Shown: in pieces, positions 23,075-34,385 of the stretch
How positions within the stretch are numbered: position 1 is the first letter of the stretch
How the letters are laid out: every line of letters begins with the position of its first letter
Assembly: GCA_021014325.1 (NCBI GenBank)
Contig: CM037460.1
Span: 19,746,044 to 19,810,043 of the forward strand
From: Plazaster borealis
Lineage: Eukaryota > Echinodermata > Asteroidea > Forcipulatida > Labidiasteridae
Direction: 5' to 3'
Length of the DNA stretch: 64,000 nucleotides
The notes under the pieces: model-generated
Database searches by the model: none
The model's input: only the letters and a program-made list of their open reading frames with translations
What the model was told of the DNA's origin: nothing
Program-made: the position numbers and the translations under genes

Positions 23075-26000
23075 CTAATGTGCTTCTGAATTATCGTCTG
23101 CATCAGAGCTGAGCCCTGCTTCCTCCAAAACATCACAACTTTCTTCGCGTTCCACTGGACATGTAACAGCCACTGCTTTACATGGTGACTCCTCTGGATA
23201 CAGAACGGCCAACTCTTCATCATCCAGCCCATTCTTCAGCATGATGTAATCCAGTCTTTTACGATATTCCTCGAGGTCTGTCATAAAGGTTGGTATTTTC
23301 AGGTTGGGAGAGTTGAGGTCCACAAGACCCTTTAGGTTCTCCACATCTTCCAGAGCGACTTTCCCAAGTTTGTACAAGCTGTGGAAGTCAATGACCTGGC
23401 GATAGCGTAGAACACGAAAGGCACCTTCCAAGTAAACTTGGTCTTTCTTAAAACAACCTGAAATAATGAAAATGGTCATGTTATCATTGGAAAATTGTTT
23501 TGTTTAAGTATTGACAAGTTAAATTGAGCAAAACTAAATTTTGTACTGTCTTAAATTTTGGGTTGAACAAAGAATCACTGACTAGAGCGGGACTTGAACC
23601 TGTGACCTCAATATCTTTGTTCGGGGGTGCCAGTTAGAGACTAATACGTACTGTCTTTCATACACAGAACTGTGTATTGAAACTTTCTAGCAAGGTTAAA
23701 TCATCGTTCAAGTGAAGTTAAATTTTTCATCCATGCCGATGTATTTCACATTCTCAAAAAGGAATCTGAACTAAAAGATAGAAGAAAGGACTTTCAAGCA
23801 CTGTAGTGGTCGTATGTCTAATCCACAATCTGGCAAGTGACTCAAAAGGGCTTCTCCAGTTCAATGGACAAGTATTTTTCCTTCATAAGAAAAATTGAGT
23901 CCAAGGAAAACTTGTTTTTAACTGCTTTGCTAGTTTTCTTAATCAATATAATTCTTCTGTAAGGTACAATTTCAGTAGTTTAGTTGGCTGCATCCTCTCA
24001 AGAAATCTACATTCGATGTAAGAGCTCAGACAGAATAATATGTAGTCCAAGCATCTTGAACATAATAAAATCGAAGTCTTATAAAGCACACATATCCACC
24101 AAAGATGCTCAAGGCGCTCTAACAACGGAAGAGAAAAACAAAAGAGGAAGGAACCAAAAGATAATTCAGTTAAGAGGAACTAAAAAATGCTTTTGACATG
24201 AGTTGTGTTTTGAGAGGCTTTTTGAATGAGTATTTGAGGTTTTAATGTGAAGAGGTAGCTGATTCCAGAGATGTGGTGCTGCAACGAAAAATGATCTGTC
24301 CCCCCAGGTGCGATGAGATTTTTACTTCTTGAAGAAGATATTTATTTCCAGATCGAATGTTGCAGGATGGTTTATAGATGTTGAGCATGTCCAGGATGTA
24401 CGTTGGTGCTTGCCCGTTGAGTGCTTTGAAAAAAATCAGCATCAGCTTGTAGATGATTCTGAATGATATTGGGAGCCAGTGTAGATTTAAAAGGACAGGT
24501 GTTATATGAGAGTTTTCTTTTGTTAAAATGACCGCACGAGCAGCAGTATTTTGTAGGCGTTGGAGAGGAGAAAGTTGGACATCTGGAAGGCCAAATAAAC
24601 ATAATAATAATGCAGTTCTTATATAGCACTTTATACTCCCGATGGGGGTCTCAAAGCGCTCAGTATTTTTAAGTGGAGTTACGTGTTGAAGTATGAGACC
24701 TATTCCTTTGCATAGCACCATGTAATGGTTTACAAGGTGCTGTGGCGCAATATGCAGCCAATCAAACCAGGAACACCGGGGCGAACCCCTTCTCTTTACG
24801 ATAAGTGCACTAGGTTCTTTTACGTGCATTACACAACACACGGGACCTACGGCTTAACGTCCCATCCGAAGGATGAAGCATGTGGTTAAGTGTCTTGCTT
24901 AACTAAGGACACAAGTGTCACGACTGGGATACGAACCCACACTCTGCTGATCAAAAACACCAGAGCTTGAGGTTGTTTTCTTTCCGCTCGGCCACGACAC
25001 GCCACATGTTGAAGAGTGAGACATGAACTGACCTGGTTTAGACGTGTCGACCTGACCACGTTTCGCTCTCAGGCAGTACTCCCATCTTATATCTGGATCC
25101 TCCACATACGCTCCCAAGTCGGCAAACAAGTTGGCAAAAGACAACTTGGAGGCAGTGTAGGTGGAGTAGTACAGCATTGCTGAGCGGAACAAGACTGGCT
25201 CCTTGCGGAGTAAGACGCTGTGAAGACTAGCGATACCTTCTTCTGTTGCTTTGACTGGACCAATGTGATGACTTCTGCGAACCTTGGCTGAACTCCATGG
25301 GTGCTCACAGTTGTTTGCACTTCGAATATAATGAGTACCTTGAAACAAAACAGAAGAGGAGAATTTTAAATAAATAATGGAATGTTATAAATAGACCATT
25401 TCATGGCCGAATATCCCCCAACAGAAGCGAGTGGTCAATATCTTTGTTGGGGGGGGTGCCAGTCAGAAGCCATTCAACCTGTAACTATGGTATAGCCTTG
25501 GATCACACCCAAGTTTATGATACAACCTTGGAAGTGGCAGCAGAGGGACCACCTTAAGGGGATGCGACTTTTTATTTCAAACATACATAGTATACAAATC
25601 AAAATGATTGACAAGATGATGGATTTGACCCTTACCTATTTCATGCCTCAACAAACCGTCAGACCACTGTGACTTCAGGATGTTTGGTCTGACATTAAGC
25701 GTCGGCCGGCCGTTCATTCGTGTCATCAACGCCCTGGCGACCAGCGATACACTGAGGTTAAGTGCCACCTTGTTGACGAGACCCTCCTGGGCTAGGTACT
25801 GGTGGAACATTGTCGTGAACTGGGAGGTTGTGATGGGTCTCCCACCAGTTGAGGATTCAAACTTCTTATATGTTTTGAATCTTTCAAGGGTGACTTTGAA
25901 GATTTTTTTTGCCTGTGGAGAATATAATATCAGAAATAATAATAGTAATAATAACATTTATATAGCGTTTAATACTGGAGTTTCTAAGCGCATTAACCTT

Positions 26001-29000
26001 GAATTACAAAGAGATGCCTCTTTAATAGAGACTTGAATCAGTCAGTAGAGGCAGCTTGACGGATATTGAGAGGGAGATTGTCCCATAGTGATGGTGCAGC
26101 TGAGGTGAAAGCTCCTTGACCATAGCCAGTGTAGGTACGTGGACCATTTGCTAGTTGATATTGTGAGTTGTATGACTTTTGGTGAAATTAGACTTTCAAG
26201 ATATGTAGGAGCATGGCCATTAACTGTCAGGTAAGTGAGCAAAAGAATCTTGTATTTGATGCAATGAGTAACCGGGAGCCAGTGTAGTTAACGGAGAATT
26301 GGAGTTTAAAAGCAAAACAAATTAAAGGGTGTGCACAACATTGGGTACAGATAAAAAATATAGAAGTTCACAGGTTTACACAAAAAAACCTACATGGTCT
26401 AATTTAAAATGGTCATGGTGGAAAACTTCCCTTGAAATACTAAATTTCTTGAAATGTTGTAGTTTTTGAGAAATGAGTAAACAAAGTAGTTTGACCAATT
26501 GAGCTTAAACTTTCACAGGTTTGTTATTACGTTGGGTCAAATAAAGTGTGGATACTGGTCTTTGACAATTACCAATGTTGTCCGCGTGCTGTAAAAGAAC
26601 ATGTACACTAAATACATATTTAAATTTTTGACCCACCGATTGAACCAGCTTGTCAGATGCCTTTCCATGTCTCTGGAGAACTTTAGCAGATGGGGGAGTT
26701 TTGTATGAAAACTGCGGATTGTAGGTGTAGTTGCTGCTGAAGAATTTAGCCTTTTCCTCCGCAACATTGTCCGGTGTTATGGCAGCCAAGAGGGGGACAC
26801 TCCTTGGTTTCTTAGGGGGCTTACCGGAGGCATTTCCCTGCTGTGCTGAACCCGGCTTCAAGTCAACGTTGGCATGCTCTTTTTTTGTTTGATTCGGCTG
26901 ACTCTTTGTGGTTTTACCACTACCAGTACTACATAAGTTTTTACGACAAGGCTTGTTGGCTGATTTACGAGTAATGCTGCTGTTACTTTTTGGGGTGTTT
27001 TTGGTAAGAGTTGGTAATTTCACGCTCCTCGGAGGAGTGGATGAAGTCCTTGATGACATGGAAAGCGTCTCGTCGCTGAAGTTGGACCTTTGCAGTCTCA
27101 TGACCCCTTGATTTGACGACCTGCTTCCTGCTGAATGTTGGGGCCTGTAAGTTACTGATGCAGTTCTTGAATTTAAATTCAAACCACTATTGGGTTGTAT
27201 GGCCCCCGACAACATCCTGTCACATTTGTGGGTAGCTGGTTGAAAACATACCACACTAACTTGCTCAAGGTTCATCTGTGATGAAGAAGCAAAACAAGAA
27301 GAGATCTCACATAAATAATAACACAGTGTTTACCGCTTAAAAATACAGTTTGTGTCATAGTCCAAATGCACTTTTTAAAGAAGAACATTATTGGTTTGTA
27401 TCTGGGATATTAATGTCCTGAACAGTAACTGATCGTATATTCCCAAAATGGTGAGCGTGGCACAGTCACGGCATTCGATCACATCACCCCCATACTCTAT
27501 AAACTACACTGGCTACCTGTCAATCAGCGAATTCAATTCAAAATAATCATACTCACATTCAAGGCACTACATGGATCAGCTCCACCCTACATACACGATC
27601 TCTTGACACCCCGTACAACTAGACCAGGTCTAAGATCTATTAACAATACGCTCCATGTTCCTCGAACTCGCCTGGCCAGTTACGGGGACAGGGCTTACTC
27701 CAACATAGCACCTAGACTCTGGAACTCACTTCCGGAATACCTCAGACAAATACACAACATCACTCTCTTCCAGCAGAAACTCAAAACACACTTGTTCTTG
27801 CTTGCTTTCCAACATCTTGACAAAACTTGACCGGCGCCTTTGAATGTTCCTCTTTTTCAATAAAGTGCGCCTTATAAATGCTGTAGTTTATTATTATTAT
27901 GTGACGACATACGTACAGGGGATCAATAGCTGTGGTGGTAATTGTAGCTCTGTCTTGGTCACACATACATTACTAATACTAGTCCTACCTTGGCCTTAGA
28001 CCTACGACCGTCAGGGGGATCGAGGATTACATGTTTCATAGTTTTACACTCCAAGAATACAGGGCTTTGGCCCATTCTCTATCATGGATTGTGGACTAAT
28101 CTACATTCTGCTCCCTTGATAAACAATCTTTTACTAGCAGTACTAGCAGTAGAATACTGTAGTAGTAGGTAGTAGTACATGTACTTAGCAGTCCTTTTAA
28201 AACTGTTTTACTTAGTCTACATACATTACATGACATACAAAGGTGTCAGGACACTTCGTACCTTTGCCACTTCGTACCATGGACACTTCGTACCTTTTGC
28301 AAGGTACGAAGTGACTTTGGACACTTCGTACCTTGGACACTTCGTACCTTCTTACAAGACACTTCGTACCTTAACCTTGTCACAAGACACTTCGTACCTT
28401 CAGGATTTCTGCATCGTTTCTGGATTTAAAAACGAATCAAACCCAAATGGTGATTTATTTAATTTCTTGTTGACTGATAGTGATGAGTAAAATGCATTAC
28501 TTAAAATAAAATAAAAAATTATTTTTAGATCAATTTTATAAAAACCAATTTCTAAAACATTCAGTGAAATGAAACATTTAAAAATCATTTAAAAGTTAAA
28601 GCTGGAAAGTATTCAATATCATATATTTACGTGCCGAGATAATGAGAACATAAAAACTATAGGGTTAACAAAATACGGACAAAATAAAGGTATTTTACAG
28701 ATATTTGTATATTTGTGTGTTCGTATTAATTTCCCCAAATCTTTTACTTTTACCTCTTCTGCTGATACAATTTTTGTGGTTTGATTTGCCAAGCAAAGTG
28801 AGTCTCAGCAAAGAGTCTCTCCTTGACCAAAACTTAGAAAGAATTATGTGAGGCACCACTGGTGTTGGCATTTGTGTACAAAAATTTGTGGTATTTTAGG
28901 CAAAAAATATGTCAAAAAAATATGTCATAAAAAAAAAACACAAAAAAAAAGTTGCCTTCGAAAAAGTTTCATCGAATTTTTCAATTCATGAATTCATCAT

Positions 29001-30413
29001 GAAAAATAAAATTCTGCTGAGCATTCTTCTGGAAAATAAAATTCAAAAAAACAAAAGAAAGCCAAAGCCATGTGCCTATTATCATTTTCTAACAGAATTT
29101 TTTTTTTTTTAACCTCATCATTTATTATTATTGATAACATTAAAATTTAAACATTGGCTTGGTCACTCAAAATAATACTGTATATTATATTTATTATTAT
29201 AAATGAAAAGAAACATGAAAAGATTCAAAACTTTTTAAAAATTTGAAAGCCAAGACTTATTGACACTTTTTTTTTTTTTTTTTTTAGTTTTTTTTAAAAA
29301 CCATTTTAATATTTTTAAAAAAAAAAAAAAAAAATTTTTGAATAAAATGAAGATGCTGCTGGCTATAGCCATACCATACACAACACAGAACACTTGACTT
29401 GAAGTCACTGCAGATGTTTTTTCTGCGAGCAGGACACCATACTTTCTTGTTTTTTGTTTGCAAAACAGGTCAAAAACAAAACACAGGGCTTGAACTATTG
29501 TCATCGAAGATCCGGTGCGTGGTGGTGTGAATTCAATGTCTATCAAGTTTTTTTTTTTTTTTACTATCTTCTTATAAACAAAGGAAGGTAATTAGGGCAT
29601 CAGTTGATATATGGCATCATTATTTTTTTTCAATTCAAAGAAAAAGGCATAGTACATCGAAAACCGGACACGGGAGGATACAATAAAAAATAATAACATT
29701 TCACATTAAAAAGGACATTCACATAATTAAACAAAATGAAAATTCATTAAGTATTATGTTGTATCTCAACGAACATTATCTAATTAAGGAATACCCATTT
29801 TACTGAAGGTACGAAGTGACTCGGCTGAAGGTACGAAGTGACACAGCTGATGGTCACTTCGTACCCCGCCCACGGTACGAAGTGACCAATTTGGTACGGT
29901 ACGAAGTGTCCCGAAGGTACGAAGTGTCCAGGGTACGAAGTGGCAAAGGTACGAAGTGTCCGACACCCCATACAAATTATAGATTGAAGCCTAAAAATAC
30001 GATAAAGCCTAATTAATTTTAGTTGCGATAATCGTAACCCTCCTCCCGACGGTCGGAACCCCCGTCGGGAGGAGGGTTACGATTATCGCAACTAAATTAA
30101 TTTTAAAGGCCTAACTAAATAAAGCGGCCTTGCGGGTTACGATTATCGCAACTAAATTAATTTTAAAGGCCTAACTAAATAAAGCGGCCTTGCATTCTAT
30201 ATATCAGGCTTTGTTCTAGCTACTCGTGATTATAATTGTTTGATATTTGTTGTAATAATTTATATCACCCACCGGCACTGGCATCACGATTTCCAACTCC
30301 TCTCCAGCATACCCACCAGGTTCCCCCCGGCCGTCCAAGCCGTTGTCAGGCGGGAGCGTCCGTTGTCGGGCTCGAGTCGACCCATGGGAAAGTGCCTTCC
30401 GACGGCGACGCAT
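23075..30413 (-). CDS. MATCAP: MATCAP-like tyrosine carboxypeptidase (DUF1704, KIAA0895 family)
   Basis: Coding exons in order are 30273-30413 (probable first), 26637-27275, 25636-25912, 25033-25338 and 23075-23457. All use GT-AG, the phases match and the product is 581 aa. The first ~230 residues are low-complexity, basic and Ser/Thr-rich, as in relatives. The conserved part starts at AKFFSSNYTYNPQFSYK. The zinc motif LRHEIGTHY (HExxxH, about residues 350-355) is split by a phase-1 intron after HEI-G. KATEEGIASLHSVL follows, and its Glu is the likely third metal ligand. Then come DIRWEYCLRAKRGQ and KPGCFKKDQVYLEG. Family members remove the C-terminal tyrosine of alpha-tubulin on microtubules. 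The C-terminal tail is acidic. Exon 2 begins exactly with ATG after its acceptor, so the extra 47 residues of exon 1 are less certain. MATCAP1 versus MATCAP2 is not resolved. Confidence 0.88.
23568..23640 (-). repeat. Fragment of the tRNA-like element
   Basis: ggttgaacaaagaatcactg, gcgggacttgaacc and gttcgggggtgccagt match the inverted copy at 1757-1905. Most of the tRNA-like middle is deleted. In a MATCAP intron. Confidence 0.5.
24040..24130 (-). repeat. SINE/LINE tail fragment
   Basis: The pieces cttataaagcacacatatcc and gatgctcaaggcgct resemble the SINE tail region at 35885-35930. Short and decayed, within a MATCAP intron. Confidence 0.35.
24242..24600 (-). mobile_element. LINE (L2/CR1-like) reverse-transcriptase fragment
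   Basis: The minus-strand frame reads LSPLQRLQNTAARAVILTKE, then ITPVLLNLHWLPISFRI, then KALNGQAPTYILDML. This is the conserved stretch after the RT domain of L2/CR1-type ORF2 proteins. The far 3' end and most of the 5' end are missing. A SINE of the same orientation abuts it at 24601. Confidence 0.8.
24601..25008 (-). mobile_element. tRNA-Leu-derived SINE, reverse orientation
   Basis: Same family as 11917-12340 in reverse: tail cttatatagcactttatact, body cttaacgtcccatccgaagg, head ctcggccacgacacgcc. It lies in the MATCAP intron between the exons at 25033-25338 and 23075-23457, only about 25 bases from the donor of the former. Confidence 0.85.
25435..25575 (-). repeat. Fragment of the tRNA-like element body
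   Basis: ggggggtgccagtcagaagc, gatcacacccaagttta and tgatacaaccttggaagtgg match 1885-1990. It lies in the MATCAP intron next to exon 25636-25912. Confidence 0.55.
25925..26000 (-). repeat. SINE/LINE tail fragment
   Basis: ATA/AAT-rich microsatellite followed by tatatagcgtttaatactgg and tttctaagcgc, the reverse of the common L2-like tail. It may be the 3' end of the LINE piece at 26042-26320. Confidence 0.45.
26001..26320 (-). mobile_element. LINE C-terminal fragment
   Basis: Minus-strand translation with one frame disturbance gives GPRTYTGYGQGAFTSAAPSL followed by WDNLPLNIRQAAST. This matches the usual LINE ORF2 end (x-G-x-R-A-F-S-x-A-A-P-x-L-W-N-x-L-P). Upstream frames retain NGHAPTYLESLISPK. 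Stops are present, so it is dead. Confidence 0.65.
26322..26600 (-). mobile_element. Family C MITE, reverse, truncated
   Basis: It starts at TTAA (26322) with aagggtgtgcacaacattgg and has the reverse core ttgagcttaaactttcacag and ctggtctttgacaattacca. The right end is lost. It ends about 40 bases before the donor of the MATCAP exon 26637-27275. Confidence 0.55.
27440..27900 (+). mobile_element. LINE (L2/CR1-like) 3' fragment with intact C-terminal frame
   Basis: The + frame reads DHITPILYKLHWLPVNQRI, then KALHGSAPPYIHDLLTPRT, then APRLWNSLPEYLRQIHNITL and KTHLFL, with a stop at 27828-27830. This is a clean ORF2 C-terminus. The 3' tail gcgccttataaatgctgtag plus ATT repeat follows. The open frame suggests a fairly young copy. 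It lies in MATCAP intron 1, antisense to the gene. Confidence 0.85.
28242..29968. mobile_element. Family D element (hAT-like), 1727 bp, clustered subterminal repeats
   Basis: Ends are GGTGTCAGGACACTTCG and CGAAGTGTCCGACACCC, flanked by a perfect 8-bp duplication, CATACAAA (28234-28241 and 29969-29976). Within 165 bases of the left end are eight CACTTCGTACC copies, seven in one direction and one reversed. The right end has eight in mirror arrangement. The interior 28405-29800 is AT-rich with homopolymers and has no transposase, so it is non-autonomous. Such clustered subterminal motifs are the usual binding sites of hAT transposases (known), applied here by inference. It lies in MATCAP intron 1. 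Confidence 0.85.
30011..30193. repeat. Large hairpin plus perfect 60-bp tandem duplication
   Basis: Left arm 30011-30051 and right arm 30061-30100 are almost perfectly complementary (agttgcgataatcgtaaccc, then tcctcccgacgg). The right part is then duplicated exactly: 30074-30133 equals 30134-30193 base for base. The ends share the tgcgataatcgta motif with 5622-5662. In MATCAP intron 1, 80 bases from the first coding exon. Confidence 0.85.
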
Positions 30414-30415
30414 AT

Positions 30416-30700
30416 CTGAAAACCATGCGATATTTGTTGATTAATAAGTGTCCAGATGGTGAGCTTTCGAGCTATGAACTAACATGGTTCATTATGTGTT
30501 TTCTTTAATTTGAAATTTATTGCAAAAATGTCGGGTTTCATCACGGTACTTTTGCTGCTTCCGCGTCCGGCCGTGTTGTTTACTACTGAGAGGTTTGTTG
30601 ATTTGCAAAAATCTTACAAAAGAGGGCGCTCTACAACCAATCAGGTCACAGCTCTGAATCAGGTGCCCAATAATTATTTTTTTCCTGACAAAAGGGAGGC
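30416..30700 (-). promoter_or_regulatory. Probable MATCAP 5' UTR/promoter region
   Basis: On the minus strand upstream of the first coding exon there is a CpG-bearing block with cggccggacgcggaagcag (ETS-like CGGAAG) near 30553-30571 and an inverted CCAAT-type gattggttg near 30637. An acceptor-like ttttcag precedes the exon at 30416-30418, so a further untranslated exon may lie here. Position and composition only. Confidence 0.35.
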
Positions 30701-30934
30701 TGGGGCGCTGTCAAAATTAACTCGACATTTTCATACTTGAGAAAAGAAAGTGTGGACTACTTTAGAAGTAACATTGAAAAACATTCACTTTCATTTCAAT
30801 AACAAAGTTGATCATTTATTCAACAATAGAATAATGCAATTTTCGTTTCTAAAATAAAACTTTAAAATAATCACTAAAATAAAACTTTAAAATAATTCCT
30901 TTTCATTAAAAGGAAAATGTTGATATCTATTTGT
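30701..30934. other. Intergenic AT-rich segment
   Basis: Nothing recognised except a short local duplication of actaaaataaaactttaaaa (about 30848-30895). Confidence 0.4.
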
Positions 30935-31380
30935 TTTGGTAATTACTCAAAATATAGATTAGCATAAAAACTGACTTGGTAACAAGCAACAGAGAGCTGT
31001 CAATAGTATAAAACATTGTAGGAAACGACTCCCTCTGAAGTAACGTAGTTTTTGAAAAAGAGGTAATTTCTCACTAAAATAATAAAAACTTCTTGCAAGA
31101 AGTTTTTATTCCTATACCCCCGGTATATCTGAAAGCACATAAATTTGTACAACAAGGGTGTTTTTTCTTTCATCATTTTCTTGCAACTTCGATGACCAAT
31201 TGAGCCCAAATTTTCACAGGCTTGTTATTTTATGCATAATGTTGGGATACACCAAGTGAGAACACTGGTCTTTGACAATTACCAAACGTGTTCCTCGTTA
31301 CCAAGTCAGTTTTTATGTTAATATAGGCCTATACTTTGAGTACCGGTACCGTAATTACCAAACGTGTACAGTGCCTTTAA
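30935..31380 (-). mobile_element. Rearranged family A MITE with two right ends
   Basis: 30935-31292 is a reverse copy. It is followed directly by 31293-31380, which repeats the family A right end in + orientation (ttaccaagtcagtttttatg to cagtgcctttaa). The central hairpin also carries a small insertion (acccccggtatatct). Both ends therefore derive from the same MITE end. Confidence 0.7.
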
Positions 31381-31496
31381 CTAAACTACCAGTATAGAAA
31401 AAATGCAATATACAATAAACATTAAAATACAATGAAGTGCAGTTAAGCATGAAATACAAATAAATTAAAAAAGAAAAAGTGTAAACAAAAATTATA

Positions 31497-31710
31497 ATTA
31501 GCAAATGTACAACATTGTTAACTGTCAAAGACCAGGAAACTTTAAGCTAAATCAGTCCTCGGAGACATAAGTAAACATTGAAAACTCCATTATATATTTT
31601 CACTGCTTTCAAACATCGGATTTTATCACCAGTGATAAAGACTAATTGTTTTACCCATTTCCTAAAAACTATAGCATTTTTTCAAGCAAAACTATTTCAA
31701 GGGAAGGTTT
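31497..31710 (+). mobile_element. Family C MITE, partial
   Basis: The core gctaaatcagtcctcggaga and tttatcaccagtgataaaga match the copy at 44920-45172. Ends decayed. Confidence 0.5.
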
Positions 31711-31826
31711 CCACATGACTCAACACGGCACTAAAACTTGACTATTCGCTTGCTGTGCGCAGACATGGCATGACGTAATGTTACCGTATTTGGCCAACCG
31801 GATAGTTGAGCGCAACGGTCCAACAT

Positions 31827-31947
31827 GGGGCCCAATTCCATAGAGCTGCTAAGCACAAAATTCTACTTAACTGTATGGTATTCTGGCTGGTAACCTATTG
31901 TTGCTAAGCAAGTTTTTGTGCTAACAGACTTAATGAAATTGGGCCCT
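31827..31947. mobile_element. Family G MITE, short
   Basis: Inverted ends ggggcccaattccatagagc and aatgaaattgggccct. The core tggctggtaacc is shared by all family G copies. 120 bases, no coding capacity. Confidence 0.75.
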
Positions 31948-32500
31948 GGCAGCAGCCGGCTGCATATCATGCATGCATGGTCACACCATAAATAGCTTGC
32001 CGAGGAACAAGCTCAAGGTCCAAGATAGATTCAACCAAAGATTTGTACTAAATTTCCAAAAGGCAAATAATAATAGTAGTCATGTTTTGTTGCAGTTGTT
32101 TTGTTTTTCTTATAGTCAACCACATAAACAAAATATGCTACAATTTAAACAGCTCTGTTTTGCCAACTTGTAACAAAATGGATAGCCTTTCATAGTTCTA
32201 CATGAGTGCATTATATGCAAATTGATTGTCAAACTCAGTCAGTAATCACCTACTAAATCAACCAAACAATAATACGTTTTTGGGGGTGATCACATAATGA
32301 TTGTTTGATCACATTTGCTGGCCTGACTGCCACCACTATACCTCTCCATTGAGGGGATCAAATACAATTTTGTATCAGGCTCTGAATTTCAGTTCCCAAA
32401 CTTTGACTTCGGGTTCCTCAATATGGTCTTAACAATTTAAAATTGTACTATCATTCCCATTTTATAGCTTTTTGTATTCGTTTAATCTTCATTTCATGCA
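31948..32500. other. Gene-free stretch between MATCAP and APRT
   Basis: No recognised repeat or exon. Confidence 0.4.
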
Positions 32501-32518
32501 TCAGTGATTTCAATTCAA

Positions 32519-33100
32519 TTAGGTGCCGTCTTCTCGCAGAAGGTTGGCTGCAATGGATTTCCATCTATCTCTGTCCTGAGATGCCCTCGCACATTCCATA
32601 TAGCTAAGGCCAGTCCAATCGCTCACATTATCAAACCACGATGTTCTCCTTCTTCCTCTTGGTCTTTTCCCCTCTATTTTGCCTTCCAAAAGAGTCTTCT
32701 GCAGCATTTGGTTTCTCATCATGTGTCCATAGTAATTTGTCTTCCTGTATTTTATTGTTTTTATGAGGGATTTCTTTGTCAGTGCTTTTTGGAGGACTTG
32801 TTTGTTGGTCATTTTGGCTATCCAGGGGATGCTCAGCATTCTTCTGTCTGTCCACATTTCAAATGCTTCGAGTCGGTTGATTGAATCTCTCGTCAATGTC
32901 CATGTTTCTGCTCCATATAGTACTGTTGACCAGATGTAGCATTTGATTAGTCTTATCCGTGTTTTGATGTTGATATTTCTTGATGTGAAGATGTGTTTCC
33001 TTTTATTGAAGATAGATTTGCCGATAGCTATCCTTCATTTGATTTCATCTTGGCATCGCCCATCTTCCGTTATCTTTTGTCCTAAGTAGATGTGATTTAG
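32519..33100 (-). mobile_element. LINE ORF2 C-terminal fragment (endonuclease-RT type)
   Basis: The minus-strand open frame 32519-32896 reads LEAFEMWTDRRMLSIPW, GHMMRN, GKIEGKRPRGRRRTSWFDNV, WTGLSY and RDRWKSIAANL. This is the classic C-terminal domain of the craniofacial-development-protein-2-like retrotransposon proteins. Similarity continues upstream in broken frames to about 33100 (a YGAETWTLT-like region). Only the 3' part is present. Confidence 0.8.
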
Positions 33101-34344
33101 ATCACTACTTTATGCACTGCACGACGATTGTTTCAGGCCTACAATGTGAAACTCTACTGACTGTAATCTCTGATTAAAATCTACAAACACACAACTGTTC
33201 AATAATTGTACAAAATCATGTAAATTACTTCTTTTTTCTTCTTTTTTTATTTTCAATCACCGGTGTTCAATTCTCCATGAATCTCTTTACAATATTTTAC
33301 ATGGAAAACAATAAAGTCAACAATGCTTACCTCCAAAGGACCGAATAAAGAATTTTTCTCTATGCTTAATTATAAGTTATGCCCTCCACACCCAACCTTG
33401 TTCTTCCTAGATACTTTATATACTGGAAAACTTCATCTTGTGAGGTTTGTGTTTTTCCCCCAGGCTTCAAAAGAATGATTGAGGCACGCACTTTGCATTA
33501 GGCCTATTCATACTAAATATAACATTTCAGTACAATATCAATCAATACACAATTTCTCAGAGAACACCAACAATTTTGTTACATCAAATAAATTGTACTC
33601 GACAGCAGATCAACAAACAGAAATCTACTCCTATGAGCTGCATTATTGTTTTCCCCTGTCATATCTGTGCATGTCTCCTTCCATAGCAGCCTTCAAGGAA
33701 ACTGCCCTACCAGCTATCAGAGGGATGAGGCTACCAGTGGGCTCACGTCTCCTCTAAGTACGATTTTACGCACCCTAAGTTAATCATCCATTGTTGTCGT
33801 TCTTTTTTGTCTTGTGGCCACCTTATTTTCACTTTGCCTGTGACGTCACTTCTGCACCATCCTAGTATAGCTAAATATAGCTGAATAAGGATCTCACCAT
33901 TGAAGAATGAAGGTCTGTGTTATTGACAATACTGTACAGTGATTCACAATGTACTGTCAGGGTCACGCATTTGAGTCGCCCAACTGCCACCGTGTACCAA
34001 CAGCCTCACACAAGGCCGCCTTCGGCAAGTAAATATAAATTGCATAAAGGGAGCGCTGTAAAGGGACCTGTTTAAAACAAAATATAAATGGAATCTACAG
34101 TTTTAATTAGCCTGTATAGCCCGCCTAGCCTAGAGAAAAGAGGCGCACCAACCTGTGTCACCCTAAAAATCTACCCTAGTTCTGCCGCTGCACATTACTG
34201 GTATGTAAGGGCGCACAATAACACAGGCCTTGAAAACACACACGCCATGGCGGCCTCCGTTTGCCCCTGGTCATTGCTTTTCTGCTTGCCCCTTTAAAAT
34301 ATTCCAGTAAGCTTAAGATTGTTCAATGGCCCATGCAAATGAAT
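33101..34344. other. Intergenic stretch downstream of APRT
   Basis: No exon with splice or family support. The ORFs at 33479-33757 and 34088-34297 (+) have no recognisable motif. The right part probably includes the APRT 3' UTR. Confidence 0.4.
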
Positions 34345-34385
34345 GAAAATGGCCTTGCCCTCTCAAAGATGAAATTCCAAGCCTT

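Noticed and set aside
28242..28402. CRISPR-like or simple tandem array
   Set aside because: Unit spacing is irregular, one unit is inverted, and a mirrored array 1.4 kb away plus 8-bp duplications show transposon ends. The genome is eukaryotic.
32504..32884. 126-codon + ORF
   Set aside because: Antisense shadow of the LINE ORF2 fragment on the minus strand.
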